Below, in pieces: positions 35,571-48,434 of a stretch of 64,000 bases of DNA. The DNA lies in the NCBI GenBank assembly GCA_963575645.1, contig OY754464.1:1550001-1614000 (forward strand). Direction: 5' to 3'. Under the pieces are notes generated by a model. That model was not told where the DNA came from. It saw only the letters and a program-made list of their open reading frames with translations, and did no database searches. The translations under genes and the position numbers were made by a program. The first letter of the stretch is position 1. Each line of letters opens with the position of its first letter. The DNA is from Xanthostigma xanthostigma. Lineage: Eukaryota > Arthropoda > Insecta > Raphidioptera > Raphidiidae.

Positions 35571-36513
35571 CAGATAATTCGCCATGGGAACTGATTCTAG
35601 AGCTCCCTGGTGGTAGAAAATGAAAGCTATATAAGGAGGAGCAAGTACATTTTTGGAACTTTGATTTTTCTTCATCGGTTAGTTCTTTTCTTTTCTGTTT
35701 ATATACCTACATCAATTAATTTTTTATTTTTTCCTTAAATAAAAAGTTTTTTTTTTCCATATTCCACAATAATGAAAATTTGTTAACTGTCATTATGAAA
35801 TCATTTTTAAGTTAACTAAATCCTAAATTTCTATCCTTTTTTAAATTTATTTGTAGCAATGATATAAATGCATCAGAAACCATACATGCACAGATCTCAG
35901 ACAAGAAAAAATTATTTTTTAACCGACTTCAACAAAAAGGAGGAGGTTCTATGTTCGTCTGTATATATATTTTTTTTTATGTATGTTCACCGATTTCTCC
36001 GTCAATTATGAACCGATTTTCAAATTTTTTTTTTATTCGAAAGAGTGCACCTCAGAGGTGGTCCCATCGGAACCAAGTCAGGATCTGATGATGGAATCCG
36101 GAGAAATCGAGGGAAACTCTCAAATTTCAAAGACATGTTTTTTATGTAAGTTCACCGATTTTTAGTGTTAGATTAACACTAAAAAGAGAAAAATAAAATA
36201 TTTTTAACAAAAAAATTGAACCGACTTCACACTAAAAAGTAAAAAATAATTGCGTATTGAAATGTTTTGGAGTCGGTGTAGTTTTCGGAATAGATTGCAT
36301 TTTGGCTGACACCGACTCCAAAACATTTCAATACGCAATTATTTTTTACTTTTTAGTGTGAAGTCGGTTCAATTTTTTTGTTAAAAATATTTTCTTTAGT
36401 TCACTCTGCAATAAACGAAACTGTCAGATGAAATATATAAATGTGATTAAAGCATATACAGCTTTTATTTTCTGCCACCAGAGAGCACTAGAATCAGTTC
36501 CCATGGCGAATTC
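35571..36513. mobile_element. MITE with long arms, interrupted by a family D copy
   Basis: Left arm 35571-35637 (gataattcgccatgggaact) and right arm 36457-36513 (agttcccatggcgaattctt) are inverted. The interior holds the family D element at 35921-36394. Confidence 0.75.
35921..36394 (+). mobile_element. Repeat family D, copy 2, with terminal palindrome
   Basis: Same order as copy 1: aaccgacttcaacaaaaagg, ggtggtcccatcggaaccaa, gatggaatccggagaaatcg, then a palindrome at 36198-36394 with ggagtcggtgtag at its centre. The loop sequences of the two copies differ while the arms share aaaagtaaaaaataat. Confidence 0.78.
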
Positions 36514-37481
36514 TTATCCGATTCGAAAAATGCTTTCATTATTTACAAGTCTACTTCTTCTCAAGTAGGTAAAGACAAAAGAGCAGATGAGCAGTGAGCG
36601 AAAAAAATTTAGCGACTAAACCAGGGTGTCTCTACCTTTTGTAACTATTAATATAGAGTTACTTTGAAAATATATTTTGCTAGCTGAAAGTGGCCTCAAA
36701 ATTTCAATGGGGATTAAAAGTACTAGTGTCAAAAATTAATTTCATTAAAACTAGTTTTTTTTTGTTTTAGATTTGAACGTCAACGTAATAATATTAGAAA
36801 GAAAATGTTATCGCTGTTATTTTTTATTATACAAGTTGCCAGTTGTTTTTTATCCATAACGTGTTTAATGACATTTAACACGGGTTTCTTGTACATTTGT
36901 ACACGTTATTAGGTATTCAATTGAAAACCAGTTTCGAATTGACTAATGGCTTACACTTTTCGCATAAAATTTGCATGTTGAGCAAAATACAGCGCCCCCC
37001 TGTCCAAGGTCTTAGACTTGTAGAGGACAGTTATTTAAATACAAACTTTTCGATTTAAAGAAAAATTAATTTTGCGAATAAGATCTGAAACCCAATATTA
37101 TTTTTTCGTAGAACACTCTGTAGGTATATGCTAACCTTGTTTTCTTACTTAGTCTATACATAATAAATAGTTAATGATTTGTCTTCTGATTGGCTTAATA
37201 TTATATTTATTAAATCGGAAAACAATACTGGTTTAAGAGCCCTGTTTTTTTTTTTTTTTTTTTTTTAATATCTATTTTATTTTAATCACGAGAACAACCT
37301 CATTACCTGGTCGTTGACTTCCTAAGTTTTTGTGTACAACTTGATTGTGCATTGTTTTGTGATATAGTCCAAATTAAGGAAATACGCTCTATAGATATTA
37401 TTGTTGTCAAACAACTTGTTTTTTAAAACAATATAAAATTTTAAATTTTCCATAAAATCTATAATAATATAATATAAATCT

Positions 37482-38195
37482 GAAGAGTTTGTTTGTTTGG
37501 TTGAACGCGTTAATCTCAGAAACTACTGGTTCGAATTGAAATTGTTTTTTTGTTGGATAGCCCATTTATCGAGGAAGGCTATAGGCTATATAATATCACG
37601 CTACGACCAATTGGAGCGGAACATCAATGAAAAATGTTGATGTACCTATCTCAAAATTAGTCCGTCCGATAAATATTATCAGGTGAAATGCCTTAACTAC
37701 ATATTGCAATATTAGCGCGTCACGTTCACAAGCGCGGATAGCTCAGTCGGTAGAGCGTAAGACTCTTAATGCCAGGATCTAGGGTTCAAGCCCCACGTGG
37801 GCGATTATTGTTTTATTTTTTTTTATTTTCTACATTGCTTTCTTCTAAGGCTTACATTTCAATTTTTTAAAATTTTATTACGACTAAATAAAATTAAATA
37901 AATCTAATTATTAACTCATTTGAAAACTGTTACAACTATGGCACCTATATAAAAATAATTTTCCTAGTGTTTTCAATTAAATATTTATTATATTAAAAGA
38001 AATTTATTACTTAAAAAAAGTATAAATACTGCTTTTTGACGACAAAAACTTTTGAACGGTAACGCCGATCATTATGAAGTTTGGACACAACATTCATCTC
38101 GGTAAACTAAGATGAATGTGCGTACTCATGTCCCTTCTTTCCCCATTTGTTCCTCTGCACCCGGGTGAAACCGGGTGGAACCGCTAGTATATAAT
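37482..38195 (+). mobile_element. Helitron-like family H, copy 1, split by an insertion
   Basis: Left part 37482-37671 (gaagagtttgtttgtttggt to cgtccgataaa) and right part 38045-38195 (aacttttgaacggtaacgcc to gaaccgctagta) match the uninterrupted copy at 44985-45434. About 370 bp inserted between them include the tRNA-Lys-like head at 37732. The family's 3' end is ccgctagta after a short GC-rich inverted pair, like a Helitron CTAG-type end. Confidence 0.65.
37732..37803 (+). tRNA. tRNA-Lys(CTT)-like pseudogene or SINE head
   Basis: gatagctcagtcggtagagc gives a full D arm and A box, followed by gactcttaat (anticodon CTT) and ggttcaagcccc (B box). The acceptor and anticodon stems have several mismatches, so it is probably not a working tRNA. 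It lies in the insertion within family H, which suggests a tRNA-Lys-derived retroposon. Confidence 0.6.
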
Positions 38196-38289
38196 ATGTA
38201 ATCACAAAATACATAGGACATTTGTTGCTCGTTGTCTCCAATGCTAAATTCCCTATTAATGTACCTACACCTTGCATATTTACATACTG

Positions 38290-38816
38290 TATACAGAGTG
38301 CCCCACGATATGACTGCCATAGTCTGGGACTGTGTTGCTGGGGTGATTTCAAGTCAAAAATGTCTAATGAACATATACCCGGAACGCTATCCTAACTGAG
38401 CTAGAAGCATTTAAAATTTTAGATAAGTAGTAGTAGGAATTCCCTACTAACTTAAAAACCATTTAAAAAGAAATCGCTTTATTGAATTAGTTGCTCAAAA
38501 TGTCCACCCAGTTGCTGTATACATAGTCTAGCTCTAATTCTTAGAATTGAAGTGGTAGCTCTGCGAAGAGTCTCAGGGTAAGCACGAATTAATACTAATG
38601 GTGATTCACAGCCACCTGGTATTTTTAATAATAACAAAACCAACAGCCGAACCTAATACCAACATTTAGTGGGCTTACTTATTAAAAATTTCAAATGCTT
38701 CTAGCTCAGTTAGGATAGCGTTCCGGGTATATGTTCATTAGACATTTTTGACTTGAAATCACCCCAGCAACACAGTCCCAGGCTATGGCAGTCATGTCGT
38801 GGGACACCCTGTATAT
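38290..38816. mobile_element. Palindromic element with tatacag...ctgtata ends
   Basis: Arms of about 130 bp: tatacagagtgccccacgat on the left and cgtgggacaccctgtata on the right, with shared inner sequence ggtgatttcaagtcaaaaat and cttctagctcagttaggata. The interior is non-repetitive (about 38440-38680). Confidence 0.85.
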
Positions 38817-39224
38817 ATAAAGTCGAGTACGCATTATGCAATGTAAAGGTTAGGGAATCCTCGTAATATATTATGATGACGTATTATATCCACCTATATT
38901 TACCTAATAATTTTTATTTACACGTGGCTGACATTTACTATACATGACAAACTGGAAACTTGTCTGCTGGGCCATTTCGCCCCTGTAAATTGTTTTTGTT
39001 TACAACAGGAAATATTCTTACACTTATATATTTTTTTATTTTTCTGTTCATGGATTGCCAAAAGGAAGAGTTATGGGTTTATCAATCTATGTTATGTTTG
39101 TATTTACGGATGTTCCACCGTAGCGCCTAAACTATTCATCCAATTTTGATAAATAAGGTGTCAATCGATTCGTTATTATGACCCAGATAACAGGCTACAT
39201 TTATTTTTGAATTTTGGTCCCAGG

Positions 39225-39780
39225 GATGAGCAAATTGAAAACAAATAAAAAATAAGTTTAAAAAAAAGTAATTTAAATAAAATAGGTATAAGTTCAAAAA
39301 CTAAAACATAACTACTGAAAAGTATGAAACAAGAAAATATTCTCATCTGAGGATAGCCGTGATCGTATGCCATCTCATTTACTATATGAGGTCCCTCTAG
39401 ATCAGGCCTGGGCAAATGGCGGCCCGCAGGCCGAATCCGGCCCGCAGCGCAATATTGTCCGGCCCGCGAAGCATTTTATAAATTTTAGAAAAATAGTAAA
39501 ATGAGGAAATATAATATGGGGACCTTTTTTTTATCAGCCATACGGCCCGCGGTCAAATTTTCATCATCTATGTGGCCCGGCGATCAAAAGATTTGCCCGC
39601 CCCTGCTCTAGATGTATAGCGTGATGCACTTTGCCCTAGAGCTTATGATCGCTTACTACTGTTAAAATGTAATATTTTGTTAGGGTAGGTGGCTATTCTC
39701 AGATGAGAATATTTTCTTGTTTCATACTTTTCGGTAGTCGGCTTTTAGTTTTTGAACTTATTTTTTATTCTGTTCCTGGG
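39225..39780. mobile_element. MITE carrying a hAT insertion
   Basis: Left arm (aagttcaaaaactaaaacat ... aagaaaatattctcatctga) and right arm (tcagatgagaatattttctt ... gtttttgaactta) are inverted. The hAT element at 39403-39605 sits between them. Confidence 0.75.
39403..39605. mobile_element. hAT-type non-autonomous element with 8-bp duplication
   Basis: Ends caggcctgggcaaatggcgg and gatttgcccgcccctg are inverted. The 8-bp duplication ctctagat flanks both sides (39395-39402, 39606-39613). Interior has the 'cggcccgc' repeats seen in many animal hAT MITEs. Confidence 0.9.
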
Positions 39781-40723
39781 TTGTTGCTTTTACGCAAATG
39801 AATAACGTATATAACATTGATTGACGTCTAAATGTCGATTTCAACGCGTAATTTCGCATAATGATGTGACGTCAGAGTTCATCCTGCGTCAACCCCGTGG
39901 CAACCCTAATGTTGCAATTTCCGACAGAAAAAACAATCATAATTGTAGTTTCCTCAAACTCTGTCTGAAAAACAAATTTGCAGAGACTATTTGTTTCGTA
40001 GCCGTAGATGGCGCGTTTGGATGGGAGTATAAAAACGCGCAAAATGCCGTGACGCTCGACGCTGTTCATGATACGTTTTGCAGCGCGAAAATGTGTGTTA
40101 GCGCTTGCTGTGTGTATGCGATGGATTTTAACACGGCGACATTCAACTGACATTTATTAGTTACTATAGAACAGTCATTTAAATGGCGCTGTTTGTAACG
40201 TTAGAGTTGCATTTGGCAAGCTTAATTTTATGTTTCACATATACCAGGCGTGTCACGATGACTCGTGTTCTTGGTGTTATTTCGGTAATATTTAGTTTGG
40301 GACATATGTGTTTTGAATTTGTCCGAACTTCTGTACCATTCAATACTATTAAAATAGGAATGACGATTATTTAATGAACGCGTGTTTGTTTTTTTTTTGT
40401 TATAAAGAGATCTTTGATGTCTGTGATTTATCTTATTTTTTTATTGTTTAAGGCCAAAACAAAATTCAAAGTTAACCTTATACAGCGATCAATGGTCATA
40501 AATGTAGCAAAACTGCGCAGTTTGTTAACTTTTATTCTACGTTTTTCTTATCATTTTTTTTTGTTGATTGTTTTAAAGATGTGCAAATTTTATCAAATAT
40601 TATAGATTTTTCTTTAAAGAATAACTAATTAGGAGGTTTCCACTTGACGGGAATACAAATAGTGTTAGTGTCGTCATATTATGATAAAAGTTATGCATCC
40701 TTGGTAAAATTTTTTTCCGACTT

Positions 40724-40915
40724 ACCGACTTCATAAAAAGGAGGAGGTCCTCTAAGTCTATTCGAATGTATTTTTTTTTGTATTTTTTTATGTCCGTCGA
40801 TATCTTCGCCGCTTGTGAACCGATTTCGATGATTCTTTTTTTATTCGGTAGAGTATGTCTCAAAGTTGGTCCCATATAAATTTTAGCAAAATCGGTTCAG
40901 CAGCTTTTTTTACAC
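40724..40915 (+). repeat. Repeat family D-related fragment
   Basis: cgacttcataaaaaggagga, accgatttcgatgattcttt and gttggtcccatataaatttt resemble the head and body of family D, without the terminal palindrome. Confidence 0.55.
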
Positions 40916-42979
40916 TAACAATTAAAAAAGCAACACAAACAATTTTTTTGTTCAATCAACAAAATGAATTCCGTTTAACTTTAATAAATTTTTGGATGTT
41001 TTTGTCTAGCACTTATCATATTTTTTTAACGTCATTATGTTTGTGGTAATGATTTCTTAAGAAACAACTATTTTTACAGTCTCATTGTCGACAATTAGAA
41101 AACAAGTATCTTTTTCACAACCAATTTTCATGACATACTAATCGTTTTCAGGAGAGAAATTACATAAAAAAATTGAAACACTATAATAGCATCCGTTTTT
41201 ATTTTAAGACATGACATACGCAATCTTTAAATTGTGCAACAGGCAAAGACAACCGAAACAAATGCGCGATTTATTAGGCAATACCGAATTATTCTGATTT
41301 TATATGTTTGGACGCATTTTGTTATATGAAATCTATGTAAAAAAGTGTCCTCTTTTGTTTGAGGCAGGTTTCGAACCAATATAGCAACAAAAATACCGTT
41401 TTTTTATCTGCCTAGGACCAAAATTCAAAAATCGGTCGATGAGTCTCCACGACGAATCAAACAAAAAACGGCTTTTAAAATCGGTTAAGCCGTTTGGGCT
41501 ACACGATTGATACAACAAAAAGCGTGACTCACCAATTCACAGAGCCATACAAGGCGACTGGCGAGTGTATATAGGCGCTTTAGCTTGCTATTCGCGCCTA
41601 AATACCGAGTTCTCAGCTGTTGCACTATCTTAAATATTTGGGTTCATATGCATTCGACCGTTAAAATGCATTTGACTGTTAACTGACAAGTGACATGACA
41701 ATAAAAACAATATCGTTTTCACTTTATGATTTGCTCAATTCAAAAGTTCAATAATATCAGACAATTGGTTGTGCTCATAATGAGATGTTTACTATTTATT
41801 TCTAAATGACCTACATGTATATGTCATGTCACGTGTCTGCACAACCACAATATAATATTAATATTATATTTCACAATAAGGCTGTGTTGCCAAATTGATA
41901 ATTTTTAACTAAAAATAAGGAATGAGTTTCTTGAAGACGCATTTAAATACTATAAAAAGACAGAACATAAAAAATTAACATTTTTTCTGGACAGGCGTTT
42001 CGCTAACAATGCCAGCACCATTAGAAGATGAGGCTAACATGGTTAGCGAAACGTGTGGCTACTTTTTTAATGTTTAGTAAATATTCGAGAAAAGAAAAAT
42101 TTTGATTTTGAATTTTTTAGTTTCATCTAGATACACCCCATTTTAAATAGATTCTGAGCGGTTTTTCGTGAGATCGACTTCTGTTCAGGATATATTTTAA
42201 TCACGCATGATTGGAATTATTTTTTTCTTTGTTATTTTAATCTACTGGTTTACCTTTGGCAACTGCGGTACTTGACATTTGGCCCTTTTCTTGCATAAAA
42301 CATAAAGGTATGCATTTATGTAAATTGTAAAAACTTTTTATAATTTATCGCATAACAGACTAATCAAAAGCGACTAATTACATGCATTTTTAAGTTCCAT
42401 AAAGTGGGTTCTAAACATATACATACTTCGACGCACTTTATGAAAAAGTAATAAAAAAAAGACTGTAATATTACAAGGCCGTAGCTATCATTGCTGTATT
42501 CACCGTGGACATTAGTGTCCACCGTGAACACAACTGCATATTAAATCACACAATTAGATTAAGTATTGTATATTACATACATCATGACATCAAAATTATA
42601 CACACTTATATTAACCTTATTAATTTGAAATTTTTATCAATTAATAATTAATTTATTTCCGGTTTTTTTGATTGCTATAATAATTATGCACGTACAAAAG
42701 TTTATTTTTCTCTAATATAATCGCATTAATTAAATTCTATTTATAATTATAATACTGGATTGCGAGCAATATATTAAATGATTTACTCGTACTAAAATAT
42801 AAAATTGTAAAGTAGCCTACATCTCATTCTGTTCTCTGGCGCACATTTGGGTATTTTATGAGTTTAAGATGGTAAACATGCTAATTGTTTCCAGAATTTT
42901 TATCTGTCTATCGGTTTGTATCAGTATCACTTATGCACGGCTCTATCGATTTTGATCATATACATATATAACAATAATA
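40916..42979. other. AT-rich desert with small repeats
   Basis: No gene supported. A short inverted pair (gcgtttcgctaac / gttagcgaaacg) lies at 41996-42053. A SINE-like stretch with ggtttcgaacc lies near 41370. Confidence 0.4.
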
Positions 42980-43345
42980 ACTATATATGAATCATTGTCT
43001 ATCTATTCAATGTGCGGTGAGCGAAGGCAACAAAGCGTATCGAAAATATATCTGCGTCTCTTTCTTCGATGTAATTCCCTGATTTCTCCGATTATAGGAT
43101 TGATTGATGTACTTGCATTCAATCTGAATAAAGTATTTCTGTTTCAAAAACTTTGTCTTTTTCTATGACGTTAACATGAGCGTACCCAGCTTTTGGCCCG
43201 GGAGGGGGCAAATTAGAAATTTCTTAAGCCGGGTCCCCCGTGCTTGTTTTGTCCTCCTGAATACGCCAGTGCTTACGGCGTTAAAAAAAGACAGAAGTAT
43301 ATGTTTGCACCCTAATGGTTCGATTGCGATTTTATTCCTTTATGC
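42980..43345 (-). mobile_element. Repeat family C, copy 2
   Basis: Inverted relative to the copy at 20510-20905 (atatctgcgtctctttcttc, gcttttggcccgggaggg, cagaagtatatgtttgcacc). Followed at once by a family F copy. Confidence 0.75.
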
Positions 43346-43374
43346 TCAGTGATTTTGATGTATAGTATTTACGG

Positions 43375-43640
43375 GTATAGCCAAACTTCGATCAAATAAC
43401 ACACTATAACCTGTCAGTCAGGAGTACACGATGATGACATTTCATGTGCTGTATCGTAGTGCAGAACAGCGCCTGAACGCAAAGAAAATCTGCCACACAA
43501 CTCTTGTGGTCTGCCAGTGGATGTTGAATTTTAGCGTTGATTGAGTATCTATTACACTATTTCCTAACATTAAATATTGAAAATATAATTCATTCAACAA
43601 TGATAGTACCTAAGATTTTGGTTGGTCTGCAGCTCTCATA
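43375..43640 (-). repeat. Repeat family F, copy 3
   Basis: Inverted match to 28635-28870 (atgacatttcatgtgctg, ctgaacgcaaagaaaat, aagattttggttggtctgca). The stretch 43640-44160 shows nothing else. Confidence 0.7.
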
Positions 43641-44161
43641 GAATAATCACTACTGCTTTATGTTCTAAATAAATAAACTAGTATTTTGAATATACTTAAT
43701 AACGTTAACATTGTTTTTGACGTAATACAATAATATTAGTGTTTGTATATAAAAAATATTTTTTTTATTATCATTTGAAAACAAAATAATTCATCTCATG
43801 CATCTGGGTACATTGTTCAACTGTTTATCAGTGAGTGACGGCAATAATTTACTACAATATTTAATCATGTACCGGTGTCATCGAAGACACTGATGAGATG
43901 TAATTTTCAATACGTTATTTGTTTTTATCTAATCTATGACACTATTTCATTGCAACGGATTTAATGTAATTGTTTTTATTGGCTGTTCATTAGGTCATGA
44001 TCATAACTCGCAATATTATGCTTGTCAACAAGAAATATAAAGGTAAATAACAACATATAATTTTGACACACCCGTTTTAATTATTTTTCTGAGCAAACTC
44101 CGTCAGAAAGCGATGTATTCCAAAATCATAATATTCAATAGTTTCATTATTTACATACTAA

Positions 44162-44573
44162 TCTAAATATATAAAAGGAAACCGTGACTGACTGACTCAC
44201 TGACTGATCTATGACGTAAACATCCGCTAATAACGGATTTTTGAAAATTCAACCCCTAAAAGGGTGTAAAATCATATAAGATAGATGTATCAATTCGAAA
44301 ATACTTAGGATTACTCTAGTCAACAAATAAATAAACACGTTTTTCATGCTTTTTCAAAAACAACCCCTTCAGAGGGTGATAAGAGATAAATAGTCTAGAA
44401 ATCAACATGGGTGTCATTTTCAAGGTTTGTCAGGACGTTGATCACGTGAATGTCATCAATTTGGAAATTTATTATGGACCCCCCTAATAAGAAAGGAGTA
44501 ATTATGCCAAATAATGGGAATGCATCCGTGTTTCGTCTCAATCGCGTGCGAAGCCGCGGGTAACGGATAGTAC
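44162..44573 (+). mobile_element. Helitron-like non-autonomous element
   Basis: Starts atctaaatatataaaaggaa ccgtgactgactgactc-like and ends gcgaagccgcgggtaacgga followed by TAGT. It contains the tandem 'aacccctaaaagggtg' motif. From memory this matches a widespread lepidopteran Helitron type. A second, different element with an end like gaatccggaccgagttactagt follows at 44578-44812. Confidence 0.6.
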
Positions 44574-44984
44574 ATTATAAAGAGGTAAATGTAAGTTTGG
44601 ATGTAGGAGATAAACTCCGAAACTACTCATCCGATTTCAAAAATTGTTTCACCAATATTTAAAATGTATCTTCAAGATGGACATAAGCTAAATAATATAT
44701 TTTTGAATAACAGCGCTTTTCGTGGACATACCAATTTTGTAACGTAAGTCGACGAAAAAACTGTGGCATTCTACAAATTCGAGCGAATCCGGACCGAGTT
44801 ACTAGTTTAATATAAAGTTATATTATTATCATGAAATGTCAACAATTTGGCATCATTTTGGAAAATATTTTTTTGAGGGTTGTGTTTAGGGGTTAAAAAA
44901 TATTTTTGAATCTGAAAATCCCGAAAAAATTGTTTACTATATATACAGGCACAGGAGACCTACTATATTATATGTAATACTAGC

Positions 44985-45434
44985 GGCTACCCGCGGCTCC
45001 GCACGCGACTGAGATGAAATAGCGACAACGGTTCTACCGTAATGTAGTAGCACTTTAAAAAAATGTTTACACACGTTGACATTTTCAAAGATGAAGAGTT
45101 TGTTTGTTTGTTTGGCTGAACGCGCTAATCTCAGGAACTACTGGTTCAAATTGAATTTTTTTTTGTTGGATAGCCCATTTATCGAGGAAGGCTATAAGCT
45201 ATATAATATCACGCTACGACCAATAGGAGCGGAGCATCAATGAAAAATGTGGCAAAATGTAACTCAAAATTTGTACGTCCGATAAAAACTTTTGAACGGT
45301 AACTCCGATCATCATGAAATATGGACACAACATTCATCTCGGTAAACTAAGATGAACGTGCGTACTCATGTCCCTCCGCCCCTCTATTCGTTCTTTTGGA
45401 CCCGCGTGAAACCAAGCGGGACCGCTAGTATCTA
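44985..45434 (+). mobile_element. Family H, uninterrupted copy
   Basis: Starts actagcggctacccgcggct and ends gcgggaccgctagta, so both ends show ACTAGCGG in inverted orientation. Carries gaagagtttgtttgtttg, ggatagcccatttatcgagg and aacattcatctcggtaaac. The best copy for comparison with 37482-38195 and 48050-48274. Confidence 0.65.
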
Positions 45435-46307
45435 TAGGTATATTACGTGTGAATTTTGAAATCATCCTCTATTTTACCCTCTTGAGGGATGATTTTGCAA
45501 AAACGCTGGAACACGTAATCCTTTATTTTTTGCCAAAAGCCCAAATATGAATTTTCATATCCCTAATTTGAGAAATGATCGGTTCTCTATACAATCTTTC
45601 ATTCCCTATTTTACCCCTTCAGAGTTGTTTTTTTGAGACAAACGGTAGTCTATGACCTTCCTCAGGAGGCAATCTATCTCCTTTCCAAATTTTAAATCCG
45701 TTCAGCGGTTTACACGTGAAAGCGTAACAAACAAACAAACTCACATTCGCATTTATAATATTTAGTTAGGATATTACAAACAGACACTTCAATTTTATTT
45801 ATTTGTCGTACCTGTCTAACTATTCGTAACGAGGGTCAACCACACGTGATATAATATCCCAGTTCTTGTCGTCACCTGGCACGCACAAAAATACACAGAT
45901 TCGCGCACATTGACTCGCGGTTCTCGTGTTCAAGAAAAGAGACGGCAACCCCAACACAGTGCTGCAGTAATACTGAAGACTTAGTTGCACGCGACTGGCC
46001 CGTGACAATTGACCGGACTACCCACACAGAAAAAGCTGATATATTTCCAGTTCTATCTAACCACCGCGTCTCCGATCTTCAAAAACCACATTGATTAGAA
46101 ATGTATTCCGACAGCCGATATTTATTTCATCTCCCACTTACACACATCTGACATCTCTATACATGGAACGCTTATATACATACATAATTCAATATTTAAA
46201 TCAATGAATTAATTAACTATACTTCATTCATTATTTTGCTGGGCTGCGTCTCAACTTTTCAAAGACTTTATTAGAATATGCATTTATTTGGTTACTCTTC
46301 AATAATA

Positions 46308-47408
46308 GTATATTGTGCGACTAGTGAGAGAAGGAGAAGATTCCATGAGCGTAAAACGCACGCGAGTGGAATATTCTCCTTCGATCAATGGTCGCACATA
46401 ATACTTTATTCAACTAGCAGGAGTAATATGTAATCGGGGCCCTGATAAAAGAGGGAAAAATAATAAATCACTTCATTGATTGACGTACCCACCGTCAGTG
46501 TATGCACACAAGAATGCCATGACTTTCGCTGAATTGCGATGCTGTTTTCATATATACAATACCGCCTACCACGTTCCTATTGGTCCAGAAGCTGCGTGCA
46601 GTTTTTTTTCATTATTTCACGCTTGGGCTTGCTACTGAGTTTCTATTGGTCCAGAAAATTCATTATCACACTGTACGGCTTATTATTAGCACTCTACGCG
46701 TCAACATGAAGTAATTTATTATTTCTCCCGAGTTTAGCAGGGCCCCGAAATTGCATATTACTCACGCGTGTTGAATAAATAAAATTATCGACCAATTTTT
46801 TAGACAATGTATTAACAAAAATTATACAATTTATTATAATTCAATTAATTGACGTTTTAATTCGGATTTGGATCTTCTTCGGAATTGAGCTAAAAAATTA
46901 ATTAGTAATTATTTTGTAAAAGAATTTACTCCAAAAACGAAATATTAATGAAAAAATAATAATTGTATAATTTTTGTTAATAAATTGTCTCAAAAAAAAT
47001 GATCGATAATTTTTTTAATTCAACACACGTGAGTAATATATAATTGCGGGGCCCTGCTAAATTCAAGAGAAATAATAAATTACTTCATGTTGACGCGTAG
47101 AGTGCGAATAATGAGCCGAAAATGTACGGTAATATATTACTGCACAGTTTCTGGACCAATAGAAACGCGGTAGCGATTTGTATATATGAAAACAGCATCG
47201 CAATTCAGCGAAAGTCAGGGCCATCTTGTGTGTATCGAGGGCGGTGGGTACGTCAATCAATGAAATGATTTGTTATTCCTCCCTCTTTTATCATAGGACC
47301 CCGATTACATATTATTACTCGTGCTAGTTGAATAAAGTATTATGTGCGACTATTGATCGAAGGAGAATATTCCACTCACGTTTTACGCTCACTAGTCGCA
47401 CAATATAC
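46308..47408. mobile_element. 1.1-kb palindromic foldback element
   Basis: The two halves are inverted copies over about 480 bp each, from gtatattgtgcgactagtga to tcactagtcgcacaatatac. Shared inner markers: gatcgaaggagaatattcc, ggccctgataaaagaggg / tttatcataggacccc, gcgtcaacatgaagtaattt. The core (46780-47030) is itself a palindrome of family G. No transposase seen. Confidence 0.9.
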
Positions 47409-47777
47409 TTTTATTTATTTCTTCTAATCAACTCTGCAATGCTTTCGATCCAATATTCGCTGTCACCAGTCACATGACAATCTGAAACTAAATTTGCCAC
47501 AACACAGAAATTGTAAACGAAACTATAAATCATAAACATCTTATTTCGCTATAAACAGTTATGCAAGCTGCCTTCGGTCGAACTGGTTGTCAACGAAGTA
47601 GAGTAATAAAATCTGGTTATGTAACCTCAAGGCACTATAATACTATCAACACTACGTCAACGCATAAAGATGTGAGGTACTAAAAGAGGAATTGAAATAG
47701 TAGATTGTGTATCAACTATCAAGACGTAATGAAGACGATTTTGACCAGTGTAAAAAAAAAATTATCCCACACCCTGT

Positions 47778-47870
47778 ATCAGTGATGGCGAACCTTTTTG
47801 AGACGTAGGTCAAATTTTGTTAATTATTTTTTTTAGTATTAGCTCGTGGGCCAAAATTTCGGTTTTCGTC
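47778..47870 (+). mobile_element. hAT end fragment
   Basis: cagtgatggcgaaccttttt followed by gacgtaggtca and ctcgtgggccaaaat resembles the end of SPIN-type hAT elements. The other end was not found. Confidence 0.4.
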
Positions 47871-48049
47871 AAAAATCTAATTTTATTAAAGGGGTATATG
47901 CCTTGAAAAAATTGCAAAAATCGATTTTTTTTATATAGGTACATTGAAATTGAGAATGATTACAGAAAAAAATCCGCTGATATCAATGAGCGTAAGCAAA
48001 CGTCTGTATCTCTTTTAGTTTGGAAACTATGGCCGATTCAATTATCTTT

Positions 48050-48274
48050 ATAATATCATGCTACGACGAATAGGAGCGGAGCATCAATGAAAAATGTTGC
48101 AAAATGTAACTCAAAATTTGTCCGTCGGACAAAAACTTTTGAACGGTAACTCCGATCATCATGAAATTTGGACACAACATTCATCTCGGTAAACTAAGAT
48201 GAATGTGCGTACTCATGTCCCTCCCCCTCATTCGTTCTTTTGCACCCGGGTGAAACCGGGCGGGACCGCTAGTT
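48050..48274 (+). mobile_element. Family H, 5'-truncated copy
   Basis: From atcatgctacgacgaatagg through aacattcatctcggtaaac to gcgggaccgctagt; lacks the gaagagttt start. Confidence 0.65.
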
Positions 48275-48434
48275 GAGGATGTAAATACGATAGTATAAAT
48301 TTATTGTGACGTGTTTTACATACATCGCAGACGCTGATAAAATCAGCTGTTGAGCGTCTATAATCTGCAGTTTTTATCTGTAACACATAGCGGAAAATAG
48401 GGCTGGCCTACGGGTCAACCGGTTTCCACATTTT

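Noticed and set aside
37732-37803. Functional tRNA-Lys
   Set aside because: The acceptor and anticodon stems have too many mismatches, and it lies inside a repeat insertion; called a tRNA-like relic instead.
39821-40153. Overlapping open frames of ~100 codons on both strands
   Set aside because: Antisense overlap is typical of chance frames in a locally GC-balanced stretch; no motif in either.
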